A stretch of DNA of 35,813 nt from Gemmatimonadales bacterium UBA4456 (GTDB lineage: Bacteria > Gemmatimonadota > Gemmatimonadetes > Longimicrobiales > Gaopeijiaceae), in assembly GCA_002390225.1 (NCBI GenBank), contig DGOW01000054.1, forward strand, positions 159,930-195,742. The letters are read 5' to 3'. Below the pieces are notes generated by a model, which was not told where the DNA came from, searched no databases, and saw only the letters and a program-made list of their open reading frames with translations. The position numbers and the translations under genes were made by a program. Numbering within the stretch: the first letter of the stretch is position 1; each line of letters begins with the position of its first letter. Positions 1 through 8,856 of this stretch are shown in pieces.

Positions 1-30
1 TAAACATTTTACCTCAGAGATATCGATCCG

Positions 31-2211
31 ATGCGCCATCGCCTGCCCTCAGCTCCGCTTCGTTTTCTTGCGCTGCTCGCTGTCGCCGGTTGTGGCGGTA
101 CTGATCCAATCGTGCCTGCGGAGCGCACTCCGACATCACTCTCGATTACGCCCGACAACGTCATTATGACGTTCCTGAACCAGTCCGTGCAGCTCTCTGC
201 CCGCGTCGTGGATCAGAATGACATCGTAATGCCGACGCCGATCGAGTGGACGCTATCGGATCCATCAGTCGCTTCTGTCAGCACGAATGGTCTCATCACT
301 GCGCTGGCTATTGGTAGCTCGACGCTTACAGCGACGGGTCTCGGTCTGTCCGCGACCGCCAACGTCGAGGTAGTTCAGCAGATTTCGTCATTCGTGGCGA
401 CACAGGGAGATAACCAGGAGGCCATTCGGGACTCTACACTGGCTGATCCCATCATCGTGCGGGTGCTGGATCAGGGTGGCTCGGGCATTCCCGGATTGGC
501 GATCACCTTCGCGCCGGCTGCGGGCAACGGAACGGTTACGGTGGCCGCCGTAGATACCGATGCGAACGGAGAGGCGACCACCGAGTGGACTCTGGGATCG
601 ACGTTCGGCGAGCAGGAGCTGCTCGTGACGGCTCCCGGGCAGCCGCTCACAGTCAAAGCGATCGCCCGGTCCGAGGTGCCGATACCGGACCTGACACTGG
701 TCGGGATACTCGGGCTGAGCAGCTTGGCGCCGTCGACACTCGAGACCGTGACCGCGACAGCCACCGTCAAGAACATCGGAGATCTGGCGAGTGGCGCGAC
801 TCGGGTGTTGGTGAGTGCCAACGGTGCTGAGGTGGGCAGCGCTGATCTCGCCTCACTGGACGCCAACGATTCGACCGAGGTTCAGATCGACATCGGACCG
901 TTGAGCGCGGGGTCCAATGAGCTCGTCTTCAGCGCGGATCCAGATGACTCGGTGGTCGAGCTGTTCGAGTCGAACAACGCTGTGAGCCGGACGATCAACG
1001 TGCTCGACCAGGCATCGCTGACGGTGGGTGTCCCAGTCACCGGCCTCTCGGCCGAGATCGACCAGGAGCTTCTCTTCCGTGTCGACGTTGCCGGGCCGAC
1101 CACACTCACGGTGTCCTTCAATGCACCGAATGGCGACGCCGACCTGTACATAGCGGAGGGTGCACGACCGGGATTCCGGGAAGACTACACAGGATGCCGT
1201 AGTACGAGCCCCATCAGTGTGGAGAGCTGTCAGGTGCCATTCGCCGAGGGCACCTATCACATCCTCGTGCACGCGTGGGCCCCGGAGGACCCTGATGAGG
1301 GTGCCCCCTTCTCCGGGGGAACCATCACCGTCACGGAGGGAGAGGCGCTGATCCCCTACGACATTGAACTCGTCTTCGTCGAGAACGGGACGCAGAGTCA
1401 GGAGGACGCCTTCATCGCCGCGGCGGCGAAGTGGACGCAGATCATCGTGGCGGATGTCGGCGACGTGGACTACACAGGTGTTGACATGGCGTTTCCGGCA
1501 GATCGCTGCATGGAAGGGCAGCCTGCCTTCGATCAGATCTTGGACGATGTGGTCATCTTCGTCGACATCGGCTTCATCGATGGTCAGGGGGGCACGCTCG
1601 GGCAGGCAGGTCCCTGTGCCGTGCGGGGCGCCGGCAGCAATCAGACAATGTTTGGCCGCATGGAGTTCGACGAGGCAGACCTTGTGAACGTCGAAGCACA
1701 AGGCCAACTGGAAGGTCTGATCCTGCACGAAATGGGTCATGTACTGGGCATCGGTACCTGGTGGAATCGAGCCGAACTGCTCCGAAACCCATCGTTACCT
1801 GACAATCCGGGTGCGGACACCCACTTCGTTGGCCCGAATGCCCTCATCGCTTTCGACAACATCGGAGGCGGCAACTTTGTCGGCTCGAAGGTTCCAGTGG
1901 AGAACGAGGCGGGTCAGGGATCGGGCGATTCCCACTGGCGGGAGACTACGATGGATACGGAACTCATGACGCCGTTCCTGGATCTCCTGAACCCGTTGAG
2001 TGAGGTGACCATCGCGTCGCTGAAGGACCTCGGTTACGGCGTCGACTTGAGTCAGGGCGACAACTTCTTTCTCCCGTCCGTCTCTCCACCCCAACAGGCT
2101 GTCTCGGGTGCGCCGGGAGCGCCGGGCATGATCGACCTCGGCAATGACATATGGGCCGGACCGCGATACGTCATCGACAAGAGCGGACGGATTCGGGAGA
2201 TCCTCCGGTGA
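31..2211 (+). CDS. Lipoprotein metalloprotease, leishmanolysin-like, with Ig/CARDB/PPC domains
   Basis: Probable surface-anchored zinc protease. The N-terminus has a lipobox ending at Cys21 (LAVAGC). Domains read in order: a Big_2-like Ig domain (about 35-115), a Big_1/invasin-like Ig domain (about 118-210), a CARDB-like domain (about 218-325), a PPC-like beta-sandwich (about 330-440), then the catalytic region. HEMGHVLGIG gives His566, Glu567 and His570. A third ligand is His635 (in SHW), and Met646 in ELMTP fits the Met-turn. The roughly 65-residue insert before the third His is typical of M8 leishmanolysin-like metzincins rather than of short-spaced astacins or MMPs. The stop overlaps the start of the next gene by one base, so the two are probably co-translated. 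Family assignment is from motifs only; the substrate is unknown. Confidence 0.8.
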   Translation: MRHRLPSAPLRFLALLAVAGCGGTDPIVPAERTPTSLSITPDNVIMTFLNQSVQLSARVVDQNDIVMPTPIEWTLSDPSVASVSTNGLITALAIGSSTLTATGLGLSATANVEVVQQISSFVATQGDNQEAIRDSTLADPIIVRVLDQGGSGIPGLAITFAPAAGNGTVTVAAVDTDANGEATTEWTLGSTFGEQELLVTAPGQPLTVKAIARSEVPIPDLTLVGILGLSSLAPSTLETVTATATVKNIGDLASGATRVLVSANGAEVGSADLASLDANDSTEVQIDIGPLSAGSNELVFSADPDDSVVELFESNNAVSRTINVLDQASLTVGVPVTGLSAEIDQELLFRVDVAGPTTLTVSFNAPNGDADLYIAEGARPGFREDYTGCRSTSPISVESCQVPFAEGTYHILVHAWAPEDPDEGAPFSGGTITVTEGEALIPYDIELVFVENGTQSQEDAFIAAAAKWTQIIVADVGDVDYTGVDMAFPADRCMEGQPAFDQILDDVVIFVDIGFIDGQGGTLGQAGPCAVRGAGSNQTMFGRMEFDEADLVNVEAQGQLEGLILHEMGHVLGIGTWWNRAELLRNPSLPDNPGADTHFVGPNALIAFDNIGGGNFVGSKVPVENEAGQGSGDSHWRETTMDTELMTPFLDLLNPLSEVTIASLKDLGYGVDLSQGDNFFLPSVSPPQQAVSGAPGAPGMIDLGNDIWAGPRYVIDKSGRIREILR

Positions 2212-2786
2212 TGCGGGTGTTGAGCTTTCGAGTGGGTCTCCTCGTGAGCTCGGCATTGGTGGGTTGCGGAGGGCCGTCCTCTGAGGGACTGCGAACCGCG
2301 GACGTGATTGCCTCGTGCGCCTCTGTGGGCGCGCCACTCTCTGAGCAGGAGACGATGGCCTACATGGCTGGGCGTTATCGGCTTGTCGTGATCCGTGACA
2401 ATGGGCGCGACCAGGTCATGGGTATCCTCGACCTCGAGCGCACTCCTGAGGCGTACCGGGACTGGGGGCCGTCCATTGCGACGCTGTCAGGTACGGCGAA
2501 CATCAATCTGAGCACCGTTGGTGCCCAGGAGATGCGGGGTATCGATTCGACTGACCCGGCTGCACCGGGCGTGCTTGTGCTCGAGAGCGAGGGATCCGCT
2601 GGCTTGAGCATCGTCCTGCGATTCGGCAGCGATGTGACTCAGCGGGGCGAGACGCCCTTCGACGCGGCGTACATGGTGCTCGACATTCAGGTCGTCGAGG
2701 GTGACCGCTTCGCAGGTGACTGGCAAAGCGGCGTCGCGGCCGAGCGGGTCGAAGGTTATTTCTGCGCCCAGCGTATCCAGCCCTGA
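2211..2786 (+). CDS. Small lipoprotein of unknown function
   Basis: A 191-residue protein starting MRVLSFRVGLL, with a signal peptide and a lipobox ending in ALVGC, so it is probably an outer-membrane or periplasmic lipoprotein. The rest is a soluble domain with no motif I recognise. The ATG shares one base with the TGA of the upstream metalloprotease gene (TGATG), which decides the start over more upstream candidates and suggests translational coupling. A GTG codon directly before it is a possible alternative start. Its role may relate to the protease, but nothing in the sequence proves this. Confidence 0.7.
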   Translation: MRVLSFRVGLLVSSALVGCGGPSSEGLRTADVIASCASVGAPLSEQETMAYMAGRYRLVVIRDNGRDQVMGILDLERTPEAYRDWGPSIATLSGTANINLSTVGAQEMRGIDSTDPAAPGVLVLESEGSAGLSIVLRFGSDVTQRGETPFDAAYMVLDIQVVEGDRFAGDWQSGVAAERVEGYFCAQRIQP

Positions 2787-2798
2787 ACGGGCTGTTCC

Positions 2799-3707
2799 TC
2801 AGTAGCCCTCCATCAGGCTGTCGTACACGAGGCGGAGCCAGGAGGTGGTCTCGATCCCACGTTCTGGGAATCCCTCTACCGGGTTGGCCGCGAGGACTGC
2901 TTCGAAATCGCCACCAGACTCGATCACCGACGTGATACGCTCTCGAATGGTACGCAACATCGCGTTGAAGGTCAGAAGGTCGCTGCGGTACGACAGCGGA
3001 CCGTGGCCTGGCACGAACACCGTCTCATGGTCCGTCATCCCGGCGATCCGATCTGTCACGGCAATCATGCCATCGATCGAGCCTCCGTTGGGCTGATCGA
3101 TGAACGGAAGCCCGTACCGCACGAAGACGTCACCCGTGTGCATGACGTTGGCTTCGCGGAAGTAGACTACGGCATCGCCGTCCGTGTGCGCCCGCCCGAG
3201 ATGCACGACATCGATCGTGTGGCCATTCAGGTGAAAGCGCACTGATTCATCGAAGGTGATCTTCGGAAGTCCGTCTCTCGTGTACGCCCTCTGGTTCTCG
3301 CTGAAGAGCTCGACGAACTGGTCGGTCTCCATGCGTGTACGGCTGTTGGCGTGAGAGACGATGACGGCGCCGCGTCCCCCGAAATTCTCGTTGCCTCCGG
3401 TGTGGTCGAAGTGCCAGTGCGTGTTGATCACGAAGTCGACGGGCTCATCCGTCACCTCACCGATCGCCGCGACGATTTTTTCCGTCAGGGGCGCGTACTG
3501 ATCATCAACGATGAAGGTGCCGTCTTCACCGACGCTGACGGCGATGTTGCCCCCGCTGCCGACGAGCATGTAGAGGCCATCGGTGATCTGCTCCGTACGG
3601 ATCTGGACCTCATCGAAGTCCTGAGCTGAAGCGTACTGTGCGCCGACCATGCTGGTGGCCAGCGACACGAGCAGGATTGTGGCGAGTGAACGTGGCTGAC
3701 CGGGCAT
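2799..3707 (-). CDS. Exported metallo-beta-lactamase-fold hydrolase
   Basis: A 302-residue MBL-fold protein with a signal peptide ending near ASAQ (residues 26-29), so it acts in the periplasm or outside. The zinc signature is HWHFDH (His97, His99, Asp101, His102), followed by His174 (GRAHTDGD), Asp193 (HTGD) and His235 (PGHG). This is a full binuclear metal set. The loop layout resembles the B3-like/SoxH-like hydrolases often annotated simply as MBL-fold metallo-hydrolases; beta-lactamase activity cannot be claimed. The start was chosen at 3707 because a GAGG Shine-Dalgarno lies about 8 bases upstream and the signal peptide begins there; longer in-frame starts add a non-signal extension. It lies downstream of ilvE on the same strand, about 150 bp away, so it may be a separate unit. 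Confidence 0.82.
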   Translation of the reverse strand: MPGQPRSLATILLVSLATSMVGAQYASAQDFDEVQIRTEQITDGLYMLVGSGGNIAVSVGEDGTFIVDDQYAPLTEKIVAAIGEVTDEPVDFVINTHWHFDHTGGNENFGGRGAVIVSHANSRTRMETDQFVELFSENQRAYTRDGLPKITFDESVRFHLNGHTIDVVHLGRAHTDGDAVVYFREANVMHTGDVFVRYGLPFIDQPNGGSIDGMIAVTDRIAGMTDHETVFVPGHGPLSYRSDLLTFNAMLRTIRERITSVIESGGDFEAVLAANPVEGFPERGIETTSWLRLVYDSLMEGY

Positions 3708-3861
3708 AACGACCTCATGGGTGATAGACGAGGCTGGCATCATGGCTCTCCGGAATGCGGATAGACAATGTCCGTGCCTTCCAGATACTGGATCTTTACA
3801 GGCCACCTGAACCTCCGGAACACGCTGCTTACCGACAGATCCAGCGCCGCTCAACCGTAGG

Positions 3862-4791
3862 TCAGACGTACGTCAGGAAGCCATGCGGGTCGTCGTTCTC
3901 CCCGCGAACGGTCTCGAGGAAACGTCTTTGGATGTCCAGAGTGATGGGCCCCGCCTTGCCGTCTCCGATCTCGATGCGATCAACGCTGCGCACCGGCGTG
4001 ACCTCGGCGGCCGTGCCGGTGAAGAACAGCTCGTCTACCGTATAGAGCTCTTCGCGGGGGACGGGTCGCTCCACGACCTCGTAGCCCAGATCCTGAGCCA
4101 TGTGGACGATCGCACCACGGGTGATACCCACGAGAGACGTCCCGTCGAGCACGGGTGAGATGACCTTGCCCTCATCGACGAGGAAGAGGTTCATGCCGCT
4201 GCCCTCGGATACCAAGCCACCGGGACCAAGCGCGATCGCATCGACATATCCGTTCTGGACCGCCTCCATCTTCATGAGCTGGGCATTGACGTAGTGACCG
4301 CCAGCCTTGGCGCGTGCCGGGAACGTGTTCGGCGCCATCCGCTGCCACGATGACACGCAGACGTCGACGCCGGCCTCCAGCGCCTCCGTGCCGAGATACG
4401 TGCCCCAGCCCCATGCCGCGATGTATGTCTCGATTGGGCTGAGGGTGGGGTTCAGGCCGGGAGTTCCGTATCCCCGGATGATCATCGGGCGGATGTAGCA
4501 GTTCTGCAGATCGTTCTTCTTGACGATGTCGACGCAGACGTCTGCAATCTCCTGAGCCGTGTAGTTCGGGAGCATCCGATAGATCGTCGCGGAATCGACG
4601 AGTCGGTCGATGTGAGCTCCAAGCCTGAAAATGGCTGGGCCGTTCGACGTTTCGTACGCGCGGATGCCCTCGAAGACCGAGGTCCCGAACTGAACAGCTG
4701 TAGCGAGGAGGTGCACCTTGGCATCGTGCCACTGCACATACTCGCCGTCCTTCCAGATCCAGTCTGCTTCCTGGAATCCCACTGCACCCAT
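3862..4791 (-). CDS. ilvE: Branched-chain amino acid aminotransferase
   Basis: A 309-residue class IV PLP aminotransferase that interconverts Leu/Ile/Val and their 2-oxo acids with glutamate/2-oxoglutarate, in the cytoplasm. FGTSVFEGIRAYET near residue 36, FRLGAHIDRL near 55 and the PLP lysine Lys162 in ARAKAGGHYVNAQ are characteristic, as are GSGMNLFLV and TSLVGITR further on. The length fits the family. The start ATG at 4791 overlaps the TGA of the upstream SDR gene by one base (TGATG), indicating translational coupling. D-amino-acid transaminase is the main family alternative, but the motifs fit IlvE better. Confidence 0.9.
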   Translation of the reverse strand: MGAVGFQEADWIWKDGEYVQWHDAKVHLLATAVQFGTSVFEGIRAYETSNGPAIFRLGAHIDRLVDSATIYRMLPNYTAQEIADVCVDIVKKNDLQNCYIRPMIIRGYGTPGLNPTLSPIETYIAAWGWGTYLGTEALEAGVDVCVSSWQRMAPNTFPARAKAGGHYVNAQLMKMEAVQNGYVDAIALGPGGLVSEGSGMNLFLVDEGKVISPVLDGTSLVGITRGAIVHMAQDLGYEVVERPVPREELYTVDELFFTGTAAEVTPVRSVDRIEIGDGKAGPITLDIQRRFLETVRGENDDPHGFLTYV

Positions 4792-5582
4792 CAGATCAGT
4801 CCTTTTGTCCAGCCGCCATCGACGGCAATTGATTGTCCGGTAACGTAGGAGGCCTGTTCCGAGCACAGGAACGTGGCCATGGCGCCGAGTTCATGTGGCT
4901 CGCCAAGCCGGCTCATCGGGATTTCTTCCGCCCATCCCGCGTAGGCGCTGTCCACGGTCGTGTCGTCGCGCTCGGCGATCGCCTCGGCCAGGTGGATGAG
5001 TCGTTCAGTCCGTGTGTATCCAGGCAGAACGTTGTTCACCGTCACATTAAACTCGCCCACCTCGTTCGAGATGGTCTTCGCGAAGCCCGTGACCCCGGCC
5101 CGAATCGCATTCGAGAGGATCAGCCCCTTCACCGGCTGCTTTACCGAGATCGAGGTCACGTTCACAATCCGACCCCAGCGCCGCTCCTTCATGCCGGGAA
5201 GTGCAGCACGGACCAGATTGACTACGCTGCTGAAGTTCTGGGCGATCGCTTCGTCCCACACCTCGGCGGAGTGGTCTTCGAACATGCCAGCGGGTGGGCC
5301 TCCCGTGTTGGTGACCAGGATGTCCACCTTCCCGAAGGCCTTCTCTGCCGCCGAGATCAGGTCGGTCGCACCGTCTGCGGGTGTCAGGTCACACGGCACA
5401 GCCTCCACCCGCACTCCTGTCGTCTCTTCGATCTCCGCTTTGACCTTTAGAAGCTTGTCGGGAGAGCGAGAGTTGATCACGAGGTCTACGCCCTCGCCTG
5501 CCAGCGCGACGGCGATGGCACGTCCCAGCCCCTGACTCGATCCTGCTACGACCGCCACGCGACCGCGGATTCCTAGATCCAT
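4791..5582 (-). CDS. SDR-family oxidoreductase-like protein with altered catalytic residues
   Basis: A 263-residue short-chain dehydrogenase/reductase fold, similar overall to 3-oxoacyl-ACP reductase FabG. The nucleotide-binding glycine motif is AGSSQGLG (13-20), followed by NTGG (92-95, in place of NNAG), the Ser region NVTSIS (141-146), and C-terminal SEQASYVTGQSIAVDGG. The classic YxxxK pair is missing: ungapped alignment to FabG puts Ser157 and Arg161 (LSNAIR) where Tyr and Lys should be. It may therefore use other chemistry or have a non-catalytic role. A divergent SDR branch with this kind of replacement exists to my recollection. It is coupled to ilvE by a one-base overlap and lies 15 bp downstream of the cupin gene. 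Confidence 0.82.
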   Translation of the reverse strand: MDLGIRGRVAVVAGSSQGLGRAIAVALAGEGVDLVINSRSPDKLLKVKAEIEETTGVRVEAVPCDLTPADGATDLISAAEKAFGKVDILVTNTGGPPAGMFEDHSAEVWDEAIAQNFSSVVNLVRAALPGMKERRWGRIVNVTSISVKQPVKGLILSNAIRAGVTGFAKTISNEVGEFNVTVNNVLPGYTRTERLIHLAEAIAERDDTTVDSAYAGWAEEIPMSRLGEPHELGAMATFLCSEQASYVTGQSIAVDGGWTKGLI

Positions 5583-5597
5583 CGTGGGTCTCCGACC

Positions 5598-5981
5598 TCA
5601 GCGGTCCTGGAAGTATGAATCAGTCCCGTCGAGCCAGTCCTGGCGGGGAGGGCTGAACACGTCGACATCGACCGTATCCTCGAGCGCCTCGGCTTTGTGT
5701 GGCACGTTGGACGGGATGTACATGACCTCACCCGCCGAGACGACGCGCTCCTCGTAACCGGGCTCTCCCTCATCGCCAATCCAGAAGCGAAGTGCCCCCT
5801 CGACAATCCACGTCAGCTGTTCGTTGTCGTGCGAGTGCTTCGGTACGATCGCCCCTTTCTCGAGAAAGACCTGGGCGAGCATCATCCGCTCCCCGGTAAA
5901 CAGCTTGCGCGCGATATCGTCCGTGACGGTCTCGCGCTCGATATCGTCCCACTTCACGTGGTTGACCAGGGAGTCGCTCAT
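5598..5981 (-). CDS. Cupin-domain protein, KdgF-like
   Basis: A 127-residue single-domain cupin. Motif 1 is GAIVPKHSHDNEQ (His49, His51, Glu54 or Gln55) and motif 2 is GEVMYIPSNVPH (His95), giving a plausible mononuclear metal site. The C-terminal DVFSPPRQDWL resembles small KdgF-type cupins that act on unsaturated uronates, but the substrate cannot be fixed from sequence alone. The start at 5981 has a GGAG Shine-Dalgarno upstream; further upstream in-frame codons look non-coding. It is first in a tight minus-strand run: cupin, SDR, ilvE. No signal peptide, so cytoplasmic. Confidence 0.8.
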   Translation of the reverse strand: MSDSLVNHVKWDDIERETVTDDIARKLFTGERMMLAQVFLEKGAIVPKHSHDNEQLTWIVEGALRFWIGDEGEPGYEERVVSAGEVMYIPSNVPHKAEALEDTVDVDVFSPPRQDWLDGTDSYFQDR

Positions 5982-6134
5982 GGGTGCTCCAACGGGTTCT
6001 AAGGGACCGGCCAATCGGTGGGTGCGCCATCTCGATGTCAATGGGGTGCCGCGACTTCCGGCTTTCATGCGGGGATCTTCCCGTGCAGGGAAGGGGTTGT
6101 TGACCTGGCCTGTTCCTCAGAAAAGAGATTTCCC

Positions 6135-6551
6135 GTGGCACGACGAGTAGACAAGTCAGAGCAGGAATGGCGAGAGCAGCTTTCAGACGTGGAGTACAAG
6201 GTGCTTCGGAAGAAGGGCACTGAACGGGCCTTCACCGGGAAGTATCACGACGAGAAGCGTGAGGGCACCTACATCTGCCGTGGATGCGGTACACCACTTT
6301 TCGCCTCTGACACCAAGTACGACTCGGGCACCGGGTGGCCCTCGTTCTATGACGTGGTGGATGGAGAGAACGTCCGCAGCGAAACCGATCGCAAGTTCTT
6401 CATGACCCGGACCGAGGTGTTGTGCTCGGTCTGCGATGGGCACCTCGGGCATGTCTTCCCTGACGGTCCACAGCCCACCGGGCTCCGCTACTGCATCAAC
6501 TCGGCTGCGCTCGATCTGGATCCGGGTGCTGGAGACGCCGGGGCCGAGTAG
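6135..6551 (+). CDS. msrB: Peptide-methionine (R)-S-oxide reductase
   Basis: Reduces the R epimer of methionine sulfoxide in proteins. The 138-residue protein has the structural zinc cysteines Cys48/Cys51 (CRGC) and Cys97/Cys100 (CSVC), the family motif GTGWPSF (65-71), the GHLGHVF block and the catalytic Cys120 in LRYCINS. This is a cysteine rather than a selenocysteine form. The start is probably the GTG at 6135 with AGAGA upstream; codons before that in the same frame run through unlikely coding sequence. No signal peptide is seen, so cytoplasmic. It is divergent from the cupin operon, with about 150 bp between the two starts. Confidence 0.92.
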   Translation: MARRVDKSEQEWREQLSDVEYKVLRKKGTERAFTGKYHDEKREGTYICRGCGTPLFASDTKYDSGTGWPSFYDVVDGENVRSETDRKFFMTRTEVLCSVCDGHLGHVFPDGPQPTGLRYCINSAALDLDPGAGDAGAE

Positions 6552-6611
6552 AACCGAGTCAGGCTACCTTTCGTTCCGGTTTCTCACCTCGACCCTCGCC
6601 GACCAACCCGC

Positions 6612-7244
6612 ATGTTTCGACGGCCCGCTCAGCGCTTCACTGCTCTGTTCGCTCTCTTGCCGTTGCTGGCGTCTTGTGGCGGGGGCACTGCTCCCCCCCC
6701 TGAGCCCGGGACGAGCAGAGGGACGTCCCCCATCCTGGATGGCCGTCGCGTGATCCTGCTCCCGGTTCAGCGGGTGGGCGGTGTGCCCGGCAATGCGAGC
6801 GCGGAGCTGTCGCATGCGCTGACTGATCAGGGTCAGGACGTGGCGTGGGTTCTGTGGTCCGAGGTCGATGCCGCTCTGGCGCGATCACCAGGTATGGATG
6901 CTCGCACCACCGGACTTCCTGTCGGTCTCTTCGGAGCCGCACAGGTCGAACGGGTTGGAGATCCACTCTTCGGGCAGCTGCGTCGCATGGCAGGTCTGGT
7001 CGACGCGGAGTTCATACTCCTGCCTGTCAGTGTCACGTGGGAGACCAACCCCGCGCCGATCGAGGCCTCGCCGCGGGTCCGTTTTACGGTCGCGTTGATC
7101 GCGGCACGAACCGGGCATGTCGTGTGGTACGGCGTTGAAGAAGGAGACGATCATCCGCGCGACGATCCCCGGGCGCTCGCTACGGCGGCAGAGCGACTGT
7201 CCGAGAGTCTGCTCTGGTACGTGCGGCCCGGCCCGCGCGGATAA
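6612..7244 (+). CDS. Lipoprotein of unknown function
   Basis: A 210-residue protein with a clear lipoprotein signal, LLPLLASC, with the lipid-accepting Cys22. A proline/glycine-rich linker follows, then a compact domain beginning GRRVILLPVQRVGG. The pattern of an early beta-strand, a GLFGAAQVERVGDPLF region and a late FTVALIAARTGHVVWYG strand resembles periplasmic domains that accompany outer-membrane assembly or stress systems, but I do not recognise a named family. Only 38 bp separate it from the next lipoprotein gene, so the two probably form an operon. Confidence 0.75.
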   Translation: MFRRPAQRFTALFALLPLLASCGGGTAPPPEPGTSRGTSPILDGRRVILLPVQRVGGVPGNASAELSHALTDQGQDVAWVLWSEVDAALARSPGMDARTTGLPVGLFGAAQVERVGDPLFGQLRRMAGLVDAEFILLPVSVTWETNPAPIEASPRVRFTVALIAARTGHVVWYGVEEGDDHPRDDPRALATAAERLSESLLWYVRPGPRG

Positions 7245-7282
7245 GGCTCCGCGAGGACGATACACGAAGGGAAACGGACGAA

Positions 7283-7780
7283 ATGACAGGGTGGCGTACG
7301 ACAGTGGTGTTGATCGGGCTGTGGCTGCTTGTGGGGTGCACCCGGGAGGAGCTGGCGCTGCCGAGTGAAGATGCGATTGTCGAGGCGTTCCAGTCGGAAC
7401 GCCCGTTGTCCGGTGAGGTAACTGGAAACGTCGCGGTGCTGTATGTGGAACAGTCCTTTCAGCAGCTTCGACGAGGGGGCAACCTCTGGGCAAAGGTCGG
7501 CCCGTACATCTTTCTCTTCAGCGCAGAAGCGCAGCGCCTGTTCGATGGGTACCCGGGGCTCGTGGGGATTCGGGTCGAGACGAGGGTTGGCGATGCGACC
7601 GTCGCGAGCGCCGTGCTCATGCGAGACGAACTGTCCGACCTGCAGTGGCGACGCTCGCTCAACATCGCAGGGCTTGCCCGGAGGGACGGGACGAATCGCA
7701 TGACCCTACTGGAAGATCTCGTGCGGTGGGGCGAGGATCACACGCTGTACGAATACAACGAACGATATACTCGGCGCTGA
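7283..7780 (+). CDS. Small lipoprotein of unknown function
   Basis: A 165-residue protein with a short signal peptide and lipobox (LWLLVGC, Cys19). The mature part is charged, with a strand-like core IRVETRVGDATVASAVLM and a C-terminal helix ending in YEYNERYTRR. No family is recognised. It follows the preceding lipoprotein gene closely on the same strand; the isocitrate dehydrogenase gene starts 46 bp downstream. Confidence 0.7.
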   Translation: MTGWRTTVVLIGLWLLVGCTREELALPSEDAIVEAFQSERPLSGEVTGNVAVLYVEQSFQQLRRGGNLWAKVGPYIFLFSAEAQRLFDGYPGLVGIRVETRVGDATVASAVLMRDELSDLQWRRSLNIAGLARRDGTNRMTLLEDLVRWGEDHTLYEYNERYTRR

Positions 7781-7826
7781 CCTTCTCACCCGGCGCCACC
7801 ACACCCAGAACTAACGCACGCACGAT

Positions 7827-8840
7827 ATGGCCCAGACCATCACCGTTATTCCCGGCGACGGGATCGGACCTGAAGTCACCGACGCCACACTCGAAGTCCT
7901 GAACGCTGCGGAGGCTGATCTCGAGTACGATATGCAACTCGGGGGCATCACGGCGCTCGAGAAGGTCAAGCACCCGCTTCCCCAGGAGACGATCGACTCT
8001 GCCGAGCGCACCCGCGTCCTTCTCAAGGGGCCTCTCACAACGCCATCGGGCTCAGGTTTCCGCTCGATCAACGTCGAACTCCGAAAGCTCTTCGACCTGT
8101 ACGCGAATGTCCGTCCCGTGCGGACGATCGTCCCCGGCGGCCGCTACGAGGACATCGATCTCGTCCTCATCCGCGAGAACACGGAGGGGCTGTACGTCGG
8201 TGTCGAGCACTACATCGGCATGCACGGGGACCCGAAGGCTGCGGCCGAGTCGGTCATGATCATCACGCGGTTTGGTGCCGAGCGAATCTCGCGCTATGCC
8301 TTCGAGTATGCGCGAAAGCACGGCCGGAAGAAGGTCACGCTCGCCCACAAGGCGAACATCCTGAAGTACACGCAGGGTCTCTTTCTGGAGGTCGCACACG
8401 AGGTCGCCAAGGATTATCCGGAGATCGAGTGGGAAGACCGGATCATCGACGCGACGGCCATGCAGCTCGTCCTCGATCCGTACCGCTTCGACGTGCTCGT
8501 GATGGAGAACATGTTCGGTGACATCCTCTCCGATCTCATGGCAGGTCTAGTCGGTGGTCTGGGTTTCGCGCCCGCCGGCAACATCGGTGAGGATGCGGCC
8601 ATGTTCGAGGCTGTTCACGGCTCGGCGCCCGACATTGCGGGCCAGGGCATCGCGAACCCGACGTCCCTGCTCACATCGGCATGCCTCATGCTCGAACACC
8701 TTGGCCAGGCCGAGTGCGCGATCCGAATTCGCGGGGCGATCGACTCGGTCGTGCAGTCAGGGGAATCGCGCACGTTCGACATGGGTGGCACGTCCACCAC
8801 GAAAGAGTTCACGGGGGCGCTGGTGAAGGCACTCGCTTGA
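7827..8840 (+). CDS. NAD-type isocitrate dehydrogenase (IDH/IPMDH family)
   Basis: A 337-residue beta-decarboxylating dehydrogenase that most likely converts isocitrate to 2-oxoglutarate in the TCA cycle. Seen: GDGIGPEV (10-17), the substrate loop with Ser80, Asn82 and Arg86 in FRSINVELRK followed by LYANVRP (IDH-type rather than LeuB-type), IRENTEGLYVG, the metal-binding FGDILSD block and the cofactor loop HGSAPDIAGQGIANP. The Asp-Ile pair in that loop is typical of NAD rather than NADP use. Homoisocitrate dehydrogenase is a close alternative. The length fits the short NAD-dependent form. The ATG lacks an obvious Shine-Dalgarno. Confidence 0.86.
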   Translation: MAQTITVIPGDGIGPEVTDATLEVLNAAEADLEYDMQLGGITALEKVKHPLPQETIDSAERTRVLLKGPLTTPSGSGFRSINVELRKLFDLYANVRPVRTIVPGGRYEDIDLVLIRENTEGLYVGVEHYIGMHGDPKAAAESVMIITRFGAERISRYAFEYARKHGRKKVTLAHKANILKYTQGLFLEVAHEVAKDYPEIEWEDRIIDATAMQLVLDPYRFDVLVMENMFGDILSDLMAGLVGGLGFAPAGNIGEDAAMFEAVHGSAPDIAGQGIANPTSLLTSACLMLEHLGQAECAIRIRGAIDSVVQSGESRTFDMGGTSTTKEFTGALVKALA

Positions 8841-8856
8841 ACGGGAGGGTCGGCTC

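Noticed and set aside
853..1740. Long minus-strand frame opposite the metalloprotease
   Set aside because: The plus strand has lipobox, domains and zinc motif; the antisense product shows none.
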